Source: Bacteroidales bacterium (GTDB lineage Bacteria; Bacteroidota; Bacteroidia; Bacteroidales; UBA1556). From it: 6,505 nucleotides of DNA. Made by a program: the position numbers and the translations under genes. The stretch lies in the NCBI GenBank assembly GCA_023145955.1, contig JAGLDA010000055.1, forward strand, positions 1 through 6,505, given 5' to 3'. Of the stretch, positions 6,493 through 6,505 are shown one piece after another. Positions within the stretch are counted from its first letter, which is position 1. The number at the start of each line of letters is the position of its first letter. Under the pieces are notes generated by a model. That model did no database searches, had not been told where the DNA came from, and saw nothing but the letters and a program-made list of their open reading frames with translations.

Positions 6493-6505
6493 CTAAAATA
6501 ATTAT

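Overview
The window is AT-rich and reads as a piece of a Bacteroidota chromosome, most likely from a Cytophagales- or Flavobacteriia-like lineage. The evidence is a secreted protein ending in a type IX secretion (T9SS) type A sorting domain, a start region carrying the Bacteroidota -7 promoter box (TAnnTTTG) instead of a sigma70-like -10, and little sign of Shine-Dalgarno sequences. The rank below phylum is an inference.

Layout. (1) Bases 1-540, plus strand: the 3' end of a large secreted or surface protein with a T9SS C-terminal signal; the 5' part lies outside the window. (2) Bases 551-1225, plus strand: a small multi-spanning membrane protein resembling the PEMT/ICMT phospholipid methyltransferase family, 10 nt behind the T9SS gene and apparently starting at TTG. 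(3) Bases 1226-1332: a short gap between convergent genes with a perfect 6-bp hairpin. (4) Bases 1333-4149, minus strand: full-length polA (DNA polymerase I, 938 aa). Its 5' nuclease and polymerase active sites are intact, but its 3'-5' exonuclease domain has lost most catalytic residues. (5) Bases 4150-4319: a divergent promoter region. (6) Bases 4320-4778 and 4779-6413, plus strand: a small lipoprotein and an ArnT/PMT-type GT-C glycosyltransferase, joined TAA-ATG with no spacer and so almost certainly co-transcribed. (7) Bases 6414-6505: a non-coding tail with a 7-bp hairpin and a 9-bp tandem repeat.

How the genes fit together. Apart from polA, which is housekeeping, every gene concerns the cell envelope: an exported T9SS cargo, a probable lipid-modifying enzyme, a lipoprotein and a lipid-linked-sugar glycosyltransferase. 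Nothing shows that they form one pathway; only the lipoprotein-glycosyltransferase pair is tightly linked. I see no tRNA or rRNA gene, CRISPR array, transposase or prophage gene. I found no convincing new defence or mobile system. The points most worth a second look are the proofreading-dead PolA, the abutting lipoprotein-glycosyltransferase pair, the altered catalytic-loop motif of the glycosyltransferase, and the possible leaderless promoter.
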